From Methanosarcinales archaeon (lineage in GTDB: Archaea > Halobacteriota > Syntropharchaeia > Alkanophagales > Methanospirareceae): a stretch of 35,314 bases of DNA. A program made the translations under genes and the position numbers. This document shows, piece after piece, positions 8,706-17,472 of this stretch. Position 1 is the first letter of the stretch. Each line of letters starts with the position of its first letter. Under the pieces are notes generated by a model. That model made no database searches. It was given only the letters and a program-made list of their open reading frames with translations, and was not told the origin of the DNA. The DNA lies in contig JAUWQN010000010.1 of assembly GCA_030611045.1 (NCBI GenBank), forward strand, positions 1-35,314, in the 5' to 3' direction.

Positions 8706-9677
8706 TTACTTTAAAAGCGTTGCAATATCTTTCGCAAAATAAGTGATTATCAAATCCGCACCCGCCCGCTTTATCGCGGTTAATCCTTCCATTATCACTT
8801 CTTCTCGATTTAAATAACCGTTTTCCGAAGCCGCAGTTATCATTGAATACTCGCCACTGACGCTATAAGCAACAAGTGGAACATTAAAGCTCGCACGCAC
8901 CTTGGAAATTATGTCAAGATAAAAAATAGCGGGTTTTACCATCACGATGTCCGCACCCTCTTGTATGTCAAGTTCTACTTCCCTGAGCGCTTCCCTTGCA
9001 TTAGAAAAGTCCATCTGATAGCCGCTCCGGTCACCGAATTTGTAGCCGGAATCCGCCGCCTCTCGGAAAGGCCCGTATAAAGCGGAATTGTATTTTGCAG
9101 CGTAAGACATAATAGCGATATCTGTGAAGCCCTCGTTATCGAGTTTCTCCCTTATCGCTTTCACCATCCCATCCATCATCCCGGAAGGTGCTACAATATC
9201 CGCACCTGCTTCCGCCTGACTCACTGCTATTCTTCCCAATACACCCAGTGTAGGGTCATTGACCACTCTGCCGTTCTCTATAAGTCCACAATGCCCGTGA
9301 GTTGTATACTCACAAAGACACAAATCGGTGATGATAATGACGTCTTCAACCTCCTTTTTTATCTTTCTAACCGCTCGTTGTATTACTCCATCTTTATTGA
9401 ATGCTTCACTTCCTATCGCATCTTTCCTTGCCGGTATTCCGAACAGCAGCACTGATTTGATACCCAGCGAACGAGCTTCTAAAACCTCTTTTACTGCCCC
9501 TTCTATCGAAAATCTATACTGCCCGGGCATGGAATTAATCGGTTTTTTATTTCTTCCTTCTATGTTCTCGTCAATAAATAATGGGAGAATCAGGTCGTCT
9601 ATGGACAATCGAGTTTCTTGTATCAGTTTCAGCCCTCTCAAACGCCTCATTCTAACGGTTGGGAACATTTCGTCCAT
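8706..9677 (-). CDS. hemB: Porphobilinogen synthase (5-aminolevulinate dehydratase)
   Basis: Condenses two 5-aminolevulinate molecules into porphobilinogen. Counting from the chosen start, the zinc-type cysteine cluster [14 protein letters not shown] gives Cys120, Cys122 and Cys130, and the two active-site lysines are Lys195 (SYAAKYNS) and Lys248 (MVKPAIFY). I start it at the ATG at 9677 (MDEMFPT) because AAGGTG lies six bases upstream; the longer GTG start at 9686 overlaps that ribosome site. This gives 323 residues, normal for the family. It follows hemA in a minus-strand run, separated by a broken ygiT-like gene. The cysteine-rich site indicates a zinc-dependent rather than magnesium-only enzyme. 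Confidence 0.96.
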   Translation of the reverse strand: MDEMFPTVRMRRLRGLKLIQETRLSIDDLILPLFIDENIEGRNKKPINSMPGQYRFSIEGAVKEVLEARSLGIKSVLLFGIPARKDAIGSEAFNKDGVIQRAVRKIKKEVEDVIIITDLCLCEYTTHGHCGLIENGRVVNDPTLGVLGRIAVSQAEAGADIVAPSGMMDGMVKAIREKLDNEGFTDIAIMSYAAKYNSALYGPFREAADSGYKFGDRSGYQMDFSNAREALREVELDIQEGADIVMVKPAIFYLDIISKVRASFNVPLVAYSVSGEYSMITAASENGYLNREEVIMEGLTAIKRAGADLIITYFAKDIATLLK

Positions 9678-9786
9678 TTTTATCACCTTATTCCCTCATC
9701 CCTGAAGTTGCACTCTTAGCTATTGCGCTAACTCTGTATAAGTTTTTCGGTTTTGCGATTTTCAGGTTGTGGAAGACGCTAACAAA

Positions 9787-10034
9787 TCATAAAGATACCA
9801 CCGCCACCTTCCTCACCTCTATCGGCTTTATCATCCTGTTCTTTATCTTCTCTCTTACTTTCTCAATCCGCCGCATTTCATCCAATGAATACATCCTCTC
9901 ACCACACTGCACGCAAACCTCTGCCTTCACCCCTCTAAATTTATAATATATGCCACCCCTTCAATCACCTCTTGCACCTCTACAACATCTTCTTTCGTAT
10001 CACCACCACAAATTGGGCACTTTCCTACTCTCAT
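9787..10034 (-). pseudogene. Frameshifted YgiT-type zinc-finger protein
   Basis: Too short and broken to appear as a single ORF. From the ATG at 10034 the frame reads MRVGKCPICGGDTKEDVVEV and then EVIEGVAY, and stops at about 9935 after INLEG. A shifted frame continues with YKFRGVKAEVCVQCGERMYS, then a helical tail ending at the TGA at 9787-9789. Joined, the two parts give the CxxC...CxxC pattern and the F-x-G-V-x-A-E-V-C core of YgiT-type (MqsA N-terminal-like) zinc fingers, about 80 residues. The break lies in an ATATAT run, so a two-base gain or one-base loss explains it. It starts two bases past the hemA stop. No MqsR or DUF4258 partner is visible. A sequencing error in the AT run would also explain it. 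Confidence 0.7.
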
Positions 10035-10036
10035 GG

Positions 10037-11302
10037 TCACTGATTTTTTTTTGCTTTCTTCTTTTTATATTTTCTACGTTCATTATGACCATCAAACTCC
10101 TTCTCAAATTGCAATATCAGTAAATCTATAAAATTAGCATCGGTGTAATTCCTGAATATCTTGGTTGGTGTATGAAGGGTTTTAGCTAAAATTGCATGCG
10201 AGAAACCTTCCAATACCTCTTTCCGATCTCGCCCTTTCTCTAAATAACGGAGTGCTTTCTTTTTCTCCTCCTCCATTACCTGATACCCGTGCTTATAAAG
10301 CATGGTGACAAGTATTTCGGTCTTTTGGCGATTTAAAATATAGTTAAAGATTTCTATCTCTTCCTCTATCATCCGTTCAACTTTACTAACCTCGGAAAGC
10401 CTTCTTTTCAGGTTCTCCTCACTTATTTCGTATAAACTGTCCAGGTCATACAGCTCAATTCCCTTTATCTCGCTCACTCTTTCCTCCACATCCTTAGGAT
10501 TCGCTATGTCTATAATAAGAAGCTCGTTATCCGTTCTACGATGTTCCATCACTCTCGCCATTAACTTGAAATCCAGAATGTAATGCGGTGCTGATGTCGT
10601 GCAGATAGCAATATCACAAGCAGAGAGATACCGCTCTTTATCATCCAGTTTGACCACTTCACAACAAAGTTCTTCTGCAAGTTTCTTCGCTTTTTCATAC
10701 GTGCGATTGGCAATGAACATAGCCTTCAGTGATTTTTTTGAGATCGCTTTTGCTACCAGTGTCCCCATATCCCCAGCACCAATTACAAGAATGCTTTTTC
10801 CTTCCAAGCCCCCGCTTATAACATCTGCGAACGCAACCGCCGCAGACCCGATAGAAACTGAGCCCTCGTTTATTTTTGTCTCACTTCTCGCCCTCTTCGC
10901 TGCTTTTATCGCTCTTTCGAATGCCATGTCCAGGAGACTGTCTGTCGTCCCTTCTTTCCTGCTATCTAAGTGACACTTCTTTATCTGCCCCAAGATCTGG
11001 TCTTCTCCTACTATCATCGCTTCCAGCCCGCAAGAGACCCGCATAAGATGTTCTACCGCATCTTTGCCCACGAAAATCCCGCGTTTTTCTAATTTCAGCC
11101 TCTTAGCAACATCCTCTAAAACCTCTCTCGGGTATTCCGAAGTGATATACGCCTCTACGCGATTACACGTTTTTATAATCGCATAGCCGCTCACGCGCTG
11201 GTCTTCTGAGAATAGTTCTGGATTCAAGCGATCAGCCACCTCTTCAAGTTCCAGGACATCACAGTTTTTATGCGAAAGCCATAAAGCGCCAATTTTATGC
11301 AT
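10037..11302 (-). CDS. hemA: Glutamyl-tRNA reductase
   Basis: NADPH-dependent reduction of glutamyl-tRNA(Glu) to glutamate-1-semialdehyde, the first committed tetrapyrrole step. The catalytic cysteine is Cys46 in IIKTCNRVEAY. The region CGLEAMIVGEDQILGQ (91-106) and the nucleotide fold VIGAGDMGTLVAKAI (173-187) follow, and the C-terminal helical dimerisation domain begins near residue 305. The length of 421 is typical, with a lysine-rich tail (RRKYKKKKAKKNQ). Its start overlaps the end of the precorrin-2 dehydrogenase gene by eight bases, so translation is probably coupled. The product hands its unstable aldehyde to HemL, encoded at 5363-6640 on the same strand but outside this operon. Confidence 0.96.
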   Translation of the reverse strand: MHKIGALWLSHKNCDVLELEEVADRLNPELFSEDQRVSGYAIIKTCNRVEAYITSEYPREVLEDVAKRLKLEKRGIFVGKDAVEHLMRVSCGLEAMIVGEDQILGQIKKCHLDSRKEGTTDSLLDMAFERAIKAAKRARSETKINEGSVSIGSAAVAFADVISGGLEGKSILVIGAGDMGTLVAKAISKKSLKAMFIANRTYEKAKKLAEELCCEVVKLDDKERYLSACDIAICTTSAPHYILDFKLMARVMEHRRTDNELLIIDIANPKDVEERVSEIKGIELYDLDSLYEISEENLKRRLSEVSKVERMIEEEIEIFNYILNRQKTEILVTMLYKHGYQVMEEEKKKALRYLEKGRDRKEVLEGFSHAILAKTLHTPTKIFRNYTDANFIDLLILQFEKEFDGHNERRKYKKKKAKKNQ

Positions 11303-11945
11303 ATCTATCCTCTACAATTCTGAATATACGTCTTTTAGCAACCTCGACAGGCTCGTCAAGAGCGGCCCAGCAGTCCGGGTCGCTCAAAACGTAGTTTAAA
11401 ATCTCTTTCCTTTGCCCTTCATCTTTGATCTTCTCTTTTAAATATTCTCTAAGGTGCGTCTGGATATACAGCATCTTTTCCTCTTTTTCCCCTATAAGTG
11501 ACGCAATCTTTCCCTTCATATACCTTGCCATTGCAGGTCCTTTACCCTCTGTAGAAACAGAAATCAGAAACCCTCCCTTGTTTACAACTGAAGACATAAA
11601 CGCATTTCCCTTATCCTTATAATTGATAAGCACATCGCTTTTCGCCGCCTCGGTAAAGAGATGCTCATTGAGTGTGACGTCACTGGTGCAAATGAGGATT
11701 AAAAAAGCCCCTTTTATAAGCGCTTCCAAGTTCTGATCCCATAAATCGTATCTGAAACACTGAATTTCTCCCTTTTCACATAGCTCTTCTATGTGAGGTG
11801 TGAAATCCAAGCTATAAACTTCCAGATTTACCTTCCCCCCATCCTTATCCGTATCCAAAATCTGGCATATCTTCCTCTCTGCAACGTCTCCTCCGCCAAA
11901 TACAATTATTCTTTTATCAGAGACATTAACATAGAGGGGAAGCAT
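11295..11945 (-). CDS. Precorrin-2 dehydrogenase (Met8/CysG N-terminal type)
   Basis: NAD-dependent oxidation of precorrin-2 to sirohydrochlorin, the substrate of the nickel chelatase CfbA. The N-terminus MLPLYVNVSDKRIIVFGGGDVAERK shows the dinucleotide-binding GGGDVAERK loop. Further marks are LILICTSDVTLNEHLF and ISVSTEGKGPAMARYMKGKI, the siroheme-synthase middle domain. The 216-residue length matches archaeal stand-alone enzymes that lack the methylase half. Some Met8 homologues also chelate metal, but with a dedicated CfbA encoded nearby the dehydrogenase role is the main expectation. It lies 39 bases after cfbB and overlaps hemA. Confidence 0.93.
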   Translation of the reverse strand: MLPLYVNVSDKRIIVFGGGDVAERKICQILDTDKDGGKVNLEVYSLDFTPHIEELCEKGEIQCFRYDLWDQNLEALIKGAFLILICTSDVTLNEHLFTEAAKSDVLINYKDKGNAFMSSVVNKGGFLISVSTEGKGPAMARYMKGKIASLIGEKEEKMLYIQTHLREYLKEKIKDEGQRKEILNYVLSDPDCWAALDEPVEVAKRRIFRIVEDRYA

Positions 11946-11984
11946 GGTATCTGTTTGTTCTTGGTAAGAACAATATTCTTTCTC

Positions 11985-13394
11985 CTAATTTTTAAAGTTT
12001 TTGATTCTCGATATTCTTGCACTCTTGACAAAATTTTCAGCAAACCCGGTATAAGAAGCTGCATGCAGATGTGCAAAGGAAGCGAGGCAGTTCTTTGATA
12101 TAATGCCATCCATTCCATCCATTATACCCTTGCCTCGGAGGATTTTATAAGCAAAATCAACATTTGCCTGATTTTCAAGCAATATATTAGAATGATGGAA
12201 TTCATGCCCCTTAAACCTGCTGCCTTTTTTACCTAAGATACAATCCTTCTGAAATTCGCCTTCTACATAGTTGATGACTCTCTTTTCTCCAAATCTCACT
12301 GATCCTTTCATCACACTGCAGAGCTCAAAATTGTTGTTTTTATACCCGAGTTGTTCCATCAAATACATCAACCCGCCACATTCCGCATATATAACCCCAT
12401 ATTGATCATAAAAATCTTTTACTGCGTTGAGCATTGACCTGTTCGAGGAAAGCTCCTCTGCATACAGCTCTGGGAAGCCACCGCCAATATATAAAGCCCT
12501 CACACCTTCTGGAAGTTTTTTGTCCCTTATAGGACTGAAATATACGAGTTCTGCACCTTCCAAAGCAAGCAAATCCAATGTATCCTGATAGTAAAAATTG
12601 AACGCCTCATCAAAAGCCACCGCAATTCTGACTTTTGCTTTTTCGCTCCTATCCGCATGAAAAATCATTGATTTCGACTTTTTCAGTGTGTGTGCTGACT
12701 TTGCAACATCTAAAAGCGATTTTATATCAACATTCTCCTCCACCGAGTTTTTTATTTTATCCAAAACGCTGTTAAAATCGTTCCCTCTACTTTTACACTC
12801 GGTTGCGGTGATCAAACCGAGGTGTCGCATAGAGATTTTCAGGTCGCTCTTGCGAGGGATCTTACCGATAACATTTATACCGCAATACTTCTCCACCGCT
12901 TTCTGCGCCTTCTCCCCATGTCTCTCGCTCCCAATATTGTTTAAAATAGCCCCTGAAATCTGTACTTCAGGATCAAAACATTTATATCCGTTAACCAACG
13001 CTGCAACACTCCTCGTGATGCTACTCGCATCAATTACAAGTATAACCGGGCAGTCTAAAATCTTGGCTATCTGTGCAGTGCTTCCTACATCATCGGAATA
13101 ATTTAAACCTTCGTAGAGCCCCCGTACCCCTTCTATCACAGCAATATCCGCACCTTTACTGCCCCTTATAAATATCTCCTTCACCACCTCGGGAGACATT
13201 AAAAAACCGTCCAGATTCCTCGAAGGTCTACCAGAAACTAAGGTATGAAAGCCCGGATCAATATAGTCGAGTCCTACCTTGAACCCCTGAACCTCAAGTC
13301 CTCTCTCTCGCAAAGCACCCAATAACCCAATACAAACAGTAGTCTTACCTGCTGAACTCCTGTCCCCTGCAATCACCACCCTCGGGATGTTCAT
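11985..13394 (-). CDS. cfbB: Ni-sirohydrochlorin a,c-diamide synthase
   Basis: ATP- and glutamine-dependent amidation of the a and c acetate side chains of Ni-sirohydrochlorin, the second dedicated F430 step. It is a CobB/CbiA-type enzyme of 469 residues: an N-terminal P-loop domain ([10 protein letters not shown], residues 10-19), [13 protein letters not shown] near 147, and a class I glutamine amidotransferase domain with nucleophile Cys339 in [10 protein letters not shown] and catalytic His442 in SFAHLHAA. Sequence alone does not separate CfbB from CbiA of cobalamin synthesis. The neighbours cfbC and cfbA, and the absence of other cob/cbi genes, favour CfbB. It starts a minus-strand run with the dehydrogenase gene, hemA and hemB and diverges from cfbC. 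Confidence 0.93.
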   Translation of the reverse strand: MNIPRVVIAGDRSSAGKTTVCIGLLGALRERGLEVQGFKVGLDYIDPGFHTLVSGRPSRNLDGFLMSPEVVKEIFIRGSKGADIAVIEGVRGLYEGLNYSDDVGSTAQIAKILDCPVILVIDASSITRSVAALVNGYKCFDPEVQISGAILNNIGSERHGEKAQKAVEKYCGINVIGKIPRKSDLKISMRHLGLITATECKSRGNDFNSVLDKIKNSVEENVDIKSLLDVAKSAHTLKKSKSMIFHADRSEKAKVRIAVAFDEAFNFYYQDTLDLLALEGAELVYFSPIRDKKLPEGVRALYIGGGFPELYAEELSSNRSMLNAVKDFYDQYGVIYAECGGLMYLMEQLGYKNNNFELCSVMKGSVRFGEKRVINYVEGEFQKDCILGKKGSRFKGHEFHHSNILLENQANVDFAYKILRGKGIMDGMDGIISKNCLASFAHLHAASYTGFAENFVKSARISRIKNFKN

Positions 13395-13457
13395 ATTTAT
13401 TCTAAAAATTTTTATTTCACTTTAAGATACTTGAGTGAAGTTAAAAGAGGAGCAAAT
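13395..13457. promoter_or_regulatory. Divergent promoter region between cfbB and cfbC with a dyad
   Basis: This 63-base AT-rich gap serves two diverging F430 genes. It contains an imperfect dyad at 13417-13438 with outer arms TCACT and AGTGA around TTTAAGATACTT. The eight bases TTTAAGAT also occur at the cfbA promoter (14481-14488), so a common TATA element or regulator is possible. AGGAG at 13449-13453 is the cfbC ribosome site. Confidence 0.4.
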
Positions 13458-14360
13458 TTGAAATTTTTGGCGAAAATGAGACAGATAGCATTTTATGGTA
13501 AAGGAGGCGTTGGAAAATCCACAGTAAGCTCGAACATCGCTGCTGCGTTAGCTGAGCATGGTCTTGTAGTGATGATGATTGGCTGCGACCCAAAGTGCGA
13601 CTGTACGAGAAACTTACGAGGCGAGGTTGAAATACCAACTATTCTTGACACGTCAAGAGACAAAGGTATAGAGCAGTTGGGTCTTGATGGTGTGGTGAAA
13701 GGAAATAAAATCAGACTTGATGAAGTCATCTACAAAGGTTATAGGGGTGTTTATTGCGCCGAATGCGGAGGGCCAAGACCAGGTGTTGGATGCGCGGGTA
13801 GAGGAGTCATCGTTGCGATTGATCTGCTTAAGAGGCTGAATGCCTTTGATGAACTTAAGCCGGACGTGGTGATCTACGACGTACCTGGCGATGTTGTGTG
13901 TGGTGGTTTTGCAATGCCCCTGAGGCGGGGCTTGGCTGACGAGGTCTATATTGTAACATCAGCGGATTATCTTGCTCTTTACGCCGCAAACAATATTTGC
14001 AAGGGTATCAGCGAGTTCGCTACCAAAGGCGGGTCTCCATTGGGGGGTATCGTTTATAACGTTAGAGGTATGCTTGATGACGATAATGTCGTTCACGATT
14101 TCGCTGAAACGGTTGGGTCACACGTTATTGGGCATATCCCTAACGCACATCAGATTGCAGAAGCCGAGATTGCAGGTAATACCGTAATTGAATATGAACC
14201 TAATAGTGGTGTTGCCGATTTGTTCCGGGAGCTGGCTCTGAGAATCTATACCAACACGCGGACCTCAGTCCCTGAGCCTTTACCGCCAAAAGAGATGATC
14301 AGGATAGGTCAAGTAATAAGAAGGAGGACAAAGGAGAAGTATGAGGGAGGCCAAGTGTGA
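13458..14360 (+). CDS. cfbC: Ni-sirohydrochlorin a,c-diamide reductive cyclase, NifH-like subunit
   Basis: ATP-driven reductase component that passes electrons to CfbD for the six-electron reduction and ring cyclisation of the F430 precursor. It is a nitrogenase-iron-protein homologue: P-loop GKGGVGKST (residues 14-22), and the two cysteines that bridge the shared 4Fe-4S cluster in the dimer, Cys112 (GVGCAGRGV) and Cys148 ([10 protein letters not shown]). I place the start at TTG 13458 because AGGAG lies five bases upstream; the first ATG is at 13476 and an upstream TTG is at 13431. The result is 300 residues. No nifD/K/E/N is present, and cfbA, cfbB, cfbD and cfbE are in the window, so nitrogenase is unlikely. 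Confidence 0.95.
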   Translation: MKFLAKMRQIAFYGKGGVGKSTVSSNIAAALAEHGLVVMMIGCDPKCDCTRNLRGEVEIPTILDTSRDKGIEQLGLDGVVKGNKIRLDEVIYKGYRGVYCAECGGPRPGVGCAGRGVIVAIDLLKRLNAFDELKPDVVIYDVPGDVVCGGFAMPLRRGLADEVYIVTSADYLALYAANNICKGISEFATKGGSPLGGIVYNVRGMLDDDNVVHDFAETVGSHVIGHIPNAHQIAEAEIAGNTVIEYEPNSGVADLFRELALRIYTNTRTSVPEPLPPKEMIRIGQVIRRRTKEKYEGGQV

Positions 14361-14470
14361 GTTTTTCAATCTGTGCTCTCCAGTCCCACTTATCCTCTTT
14401 TTTCTTACCCGGTCTTTCTTCTCTTACGAAAGACCCCTATATTTGAACATCAACGAGCCACATTAAAAAA

Positions 14471-14501
14471 ACGAAAATTATTTAAGATGCCCACATCTTA
14501 A
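14471..14501 (+). promoter_or_regulatory. cfbA promoter overlapped by a 20-base palindrome
   Basis: A BRE-like ACGAAAA at 14471-14477 is followed by a TATA-like TTATTTAAGA at 14478-14487. A perfect palindrome with eight-base arms, TTAAGATG (14482-14489) and CATCTTAA (14494-14501), separated by CCCA, overlaps the downstream half of the TATA element. A dimeric repressor bound here would block transcription of cfbA. Which protein binds is not shown. Confidence 0.5.
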
Positions 14502-14548
14502 GGAGTTAGGATCGTTTGATAGCACGTAAAATAAAGAAGGTGACGAAA

Positions 14549-14977
14549 ATGGCAAAAGAAGAAGATAGAGACGTAGGCGGAGATGGAGAAGGCGTTGCGG
14601 TCGTTTTAATAGGACATGGAAGCACATTACCGTATAACAAGGAAGTATTGGAAGAGTTAGGAAGGCGAATGGAACTGCGAGGGGTATTTAAGGTGGTACG
14701 GGTAGCCTTCATGCAATTGAACTCGCCGAGCATTGAAGAAGTACTGAGAACCCTTGCTAAGGACGGAATGAAGAAGATAGTGGCACTGCCAGTTTTTTTG
14801 GCAGACGGGGCGCATACCACAGAGGATATTCCAGAGAAGTTGAAAATCGCTTTCGAGGAAGCTTGGGAGGAATTAGGTAGAGATGTTACGCTTACTTACG
14901 CAAAGCCAATAGGAGTGGATGACCGGATTGTGGATATATTACTGGATCGAGTAAACGAGGCGATGAAAAGTAGATGA
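14549..14977 (+). CDS. cfbA: Sirohydrochlorin nickelochelatase
   Basis: Inserts Ni2+ into sirohydrochlorin, the first dedicated F430 step. It is a short-form CbiX/CfbA chelatase of 143 residues that works as a homodimer in the family. Metal-binding histidines are His23 in VVLIGHGSTLPYN and His89 in FLADGAHTTEDIP. The start is the ATG at 14549 (MAKEED), preceded by AAGGTGA; a TTG at 14516 would add 11 basic residues but sits close to the predicted transcription start. An acidic leader (EEDRDVGGDGEG) precedes the fold. The same family also inserts cobalt, so the nickel role rests on the adjoining cfbB and cfbC genes. It is monocistronic, with a palindromic promoter. Confidence 0.94.
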   Translation: MAKEEDRDVGGDGEGVAVVLIGHGSTLPYNKEVLEELGRRMELRGVFKVVRVAFMQLNSPSIEEVLRTLAKDGMKKIVALPVFLADGAHTTEDIPEKLKIAFEEAWEELGRDVTLTYAKPIGVDDRIVDILLDRVNEAMKSR

Positions 14978-15181
14978 ATTAAAAAAGTCATAGATTGAAT
15001 CATTCAGATAGAGGATTTGGATAAGACCCCTTAGTTTTCACTTTTTGGAGTTTTTTTTCGATTCCTTTTTCGCAACCATTAAGCGAGAGCATAATTGACT
15101 GCCGATTAAAGAGGTGGTGCTGCCGTAGCGAGTGGAAGTGTAACAATTTTTTCATAATATTGAGTTTAGTAATACCAAAAC

Positions 15182-15245
15182 ATATTTAAATAGTATAAAA
15201 TATCTCTATTATAAAATCAGGTATTAAAAAACAGAAGGAGGTAAA
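15182..15245 (+). promoter_or_regulatory. Promoter/operator block of the secreted FmdE gene (copy 1)
   Basis: The block holds TATA-like ATATTTAAATA, the inverted repeat AATAG-N12-CTATT (15189-15210) and an AAGGAGGT ribosome site eight bases before the ATG. Almost the same 60 bases recur before nikK at 19340-19399, with the same order, spacing and inverted repeat. The conservation exceeds what a bare TATA box and ribosome site need, which suggests a common regulator. The remaining gap from 14978 shows only T-rich runs (15051-15075) that could end cfbA transcripts. Confidence 0.6.
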
Positions 15246-15249
15246 AAAT

Positions 15250-16617
15250 ATGATAAATAGAAAAGCGGCTGTGGTGGTTTTAGCAATATTCTTGTGCAGT
15301 GTATTCACTGTAACGGGTTCGGCACAAGGGAGTATCGTCAGCGATTATCCGGGATTAAAGCCGGTAGTTGACCTTGTTGGAGAAGAAGATCTCTCAGTGA
15401 TGAATTTAGTAGGGTATAAAGCGGCGAAAAAGGCAGTGGAGGAGTTAGGATTTAGCAAAGGCGATCCCAACATTCTGGTACTGACAGACGCGGGATATAT
15501 TGCTAACATCGGCAAGTATAGCTCAGAAGGAGCCCTTAACGGTGTGATGATGACCGCTGGCGTCTCACGAGGTGAGGGGAATTTGGTGAATGTGCATAGA
15601 GGGTGTGATAAACCGCTTTGGTTTGCTTTCTTTGACAAAGAGACAGGCGATTGCATCTACCTTGAGGTAAACAAGGGCAACCTTAGGTCATGGTTAGACA
15701 AGGAAGCTGCAGGGACAGTTGATTTTTCAAAGTTCATGGAGGTCGGTGCAGATGCTTTGTTCTCGAAGATTTCCAGGGAGAATATAGACCCGGACAAACT
15801 CATCACCGAGGAAGGGGCAAAGGCATGGAATCACAATTTCGATGAGAAAACGTTTGGCGGAAATGAGTTCAGCATTCTCACCATAAGCGCCGTCTGGAGC
15901 ACGGGGATAAGCAATGAATTCTTACGGAGTGCGGAATTCCACAATCATATTTGTCCCGGGCTCACCAGTGGTTACTTTATGACACAATACCTGAGAGAAA
16001 ACTATCCACTGGAAGAAGGTGAGGAGTGGGTTGTTTGGTCCGTTCCCCCATGGTGTAAGGACGATGCCTTTCAGCAGATATTTGACTGCACCGTGGGAAA
16101 GAGAGGCATGGCCGTAATGTATGTCCCGGGCAGTGTCAGCGAAAAGCTTGCTCCAGAGTACAAGAACATAGCAGGGATATACATAAAAATGGGTAAGACG
16201 GGTGAGGCAAAAGCAATAGTTTTAGGTTGGGACTGGGGTAAAGCTCAATCTGACTGCGGAATAAGCGGAGCAGATATGAAGGGATTTGACAGCCACAAAT
16301 GGTGGTGGGCCAGGCTCAGGTCGGATGTAGTGCTCATGGATCATGAGCCGGAAGAATATATCTCCGAGTTGATGGTAAAAGATCTGGGAAATCAGGTCTC
16401 GGTTAAAGTGATGAATGCCAAGTGGATGGCAGTAGGCGCAAATCCTCTGGTTGAGCTTGGCATTATGCCAGAACCTGAAACTACAGCGGCACCAGCATCG
16501 ACACCAGTACCGACACCCGCAGAAGAAACGCCATCAATCCCCGGACTTGGAGTCATAGCAGCTATAGCCATAGCTGGTACGCTTGTGTACGTAGCGAAGC
16601 GAAGGAAGCAGGGATAG
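15250..16617 (+). CDS. Secreted FmdE-family protein with PGF-CTERM-like anchor
   Basis: A 455-residue exported protein. Residues 1-25 are a signal peptide (cleavage near GSAQG). Residues ~30-200 form an N-terminal domain with VNVHRGCDKPLWFAFF. An FmdE domain starts at about 220 with the signature EFHNHICPGL (229-238). A Thr/Pro/Ala-rich linker (~409-429) leads to PGLG, a membrane helix and KRRK, which resembles the PGF-CTERM sorting tail cut by archaeosortase A. Histidines and cysteines (Cys119, 135, 235, 269, 280, 336) could bind metal. FmdE was named for the molybdenum formylmethanofuran dehydrogenase operon and its function is unsettled. The location beside cfbA and the ECF importer, plus the promoter shared with nikK, suggests extracytoplasmic nickel binding; that is inference. 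Confidence 0.85.
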   Translation: MINRKAAVVVLAIFLCSVFTVTGSAQGSIVSDYPGLKPVVDLVGEEDLSVMNLVGYKAAKKAVEELGFSKGDPNILVLTDAGYIANIGKYSSEGALNGVMMTAGVSRGEGNLVNVHRGCDKPLWFAFFDKETGDCIYLEVNKGNLRSWLDKEAAGTVDFSKFMEVGADALFSKISRENIDPDKLITEEGAKAWNHNFDEKTFGGNEFSILTISAVWSTGISNEFLRSAEFHNHICPGLTSGYFMTQYLRENYPLEEGEEWVVWSVPPWCKDDAFQQIFDCTVGKRGMAVMYVPGSVSEKLAPEYKNIAGIYIKMGKTGEAKAIVLGWDWGKAQSDCGISGADMKGFDSHKWWWARLRSDVVLMDHEPEEYISELMVKDLGNQVSVKVMNAKWMAVGANPLVELGIMPEPETTAAPASTPVPTPAEETPSIPGLGVIAAIAIAGTLVYVAKRRKQG

Positions 16618-16788
16618 GATAGATAGACACACACATACACATATAACCCGCTAAGAAAATTTAAAACTCGGGGAAGCAGGGGGGGTAAACGTAACGTCGC
16701 CGTTCACCTCTTTCCTTCCCTCCTCCCTTCTTTTTCTTTCGGAAAAGAGTGAATTGTATAACATGTAACTACAAAAGTGAGGTGAAAA

Positions 16789-17469
16789 ATGAAAGGGCAG
16801 AGTGAAAAGGAGCCATTAAGAAAAAATATAGAAAAGTTAATAGAAAAAGAAGACCTAAAAGGATTGCTTGAGAATACTGGAGAATTACACGGACATTTCT
16901 GCGCCTATTCAGCATGTGGCGTCAAGGCTGGCTATATTGCCATGCGTGAACTGGGGATAAAAAATATGGGTATGAGAGATTTTGTGGCGATTGTTGAGAC
17001 TAACAATTGCTTTAGTGATGGTATTCAACTCGTAACTGGCTGTACTTTTGGAAACAGAGCTCTTATATTCAAAGATTACGGAAAAACTGCGGTAACCGTG
17101 GCAAAAAGAGATGGCACGGCAATAAGAATCGCTATTAATCCCGATTTTGTGGACTCTCTTACTGAGAAATATCCTGAAGCTTGGTCATTGTTTGAAAAAA
17201 TTGTTGTCAGGAGAGAAAAAACAACAAAGGAGGAAATTGGGAGATTAACGCAGTTGTTCAATAGGATGACCTTTGAGATGCTGGATGTGCCAGAGGAGGA
17301 AATGTTCAGAATTGAGCGCAAAACGATAAAGGTGCCTGAGTCTGCTCCGATGTCCCATCCGATATTCTCAGCAACAAAATGCCCTGTTTGTGGTGAAAAA
17401 GTCCTGGAGACGCATGTGAGAGTAAAGGATGGTAGGACAGTATGCATTCCATGCTCTGGTGAGGAGTGA
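16789..17469 (+). CDS. FmdE-family protein with C-terminal zinc ribbon
   Basis: A 226-residue cytoplasmic FmdE protein. The family signature is GELHGHFCAYSACGVKAGY (His33, His35, Cys38, Cys43), followed by ETNNCFSDGIQLVTGCTFGNRAL, whose Cys74 and Cys85 belong to the conserved core. The C-terminal domain has CPVC (198-201) and CIPC (219-222), a typical treble-clef or zinc-ribbon pair. There is no signal peptide, unlike the FmdE protein just upstream. The ATG follows GTGAGGTGAA. It lies about 170 bases after the secreted FmdE gene, with a poly-G/poly-pyrimidine stretch between them. Likely a metal- or cofactor-handling protein acting inside the cell. The pairing with an exported paralogue is suggestive of a relay but unproven. 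Confidence 0.85.
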   Translation: MKGQSEKEPLRKNIEKLIEKEDLKGLLENTGELHGHFCAYSACGVKAGYIAMRELGIKNMGMRDFVAIVETNNCFSDGIQLVTGCTFGNRALIFKDYGKTAVTVAKRDGTAIRIAINPDFVDSLTEKYPEAWSLFEKIVVRREKTTKEEIGRLTQLFNRMTFEMLDVPEEEMFRIERKTIKVPESAPMSHPIFSATKCPVCGEKVLETHVRVKDGRTVCIPCSGEE

Positions 17470-17472
17470 AAT

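Noticed and set aside
13431-14360. NifH-like gene (and NifD-like gene at 32829-33932) as evidence for nitrogen fixation
   Set aside because: No nifD/K pair, nifE/N or nifB is seen. The homologues fit CfbC and CfbD, with cfbA, cfbB and cfbE in the same window.
14978-15249. Possible cobalamin or NiCo riboswitch before the FmdE gene
   Set aside because: No GCCACTG B12 box or multi-helix core could be drawn. The conserved part matches a promoter and ribosome site shared with nikK instead.
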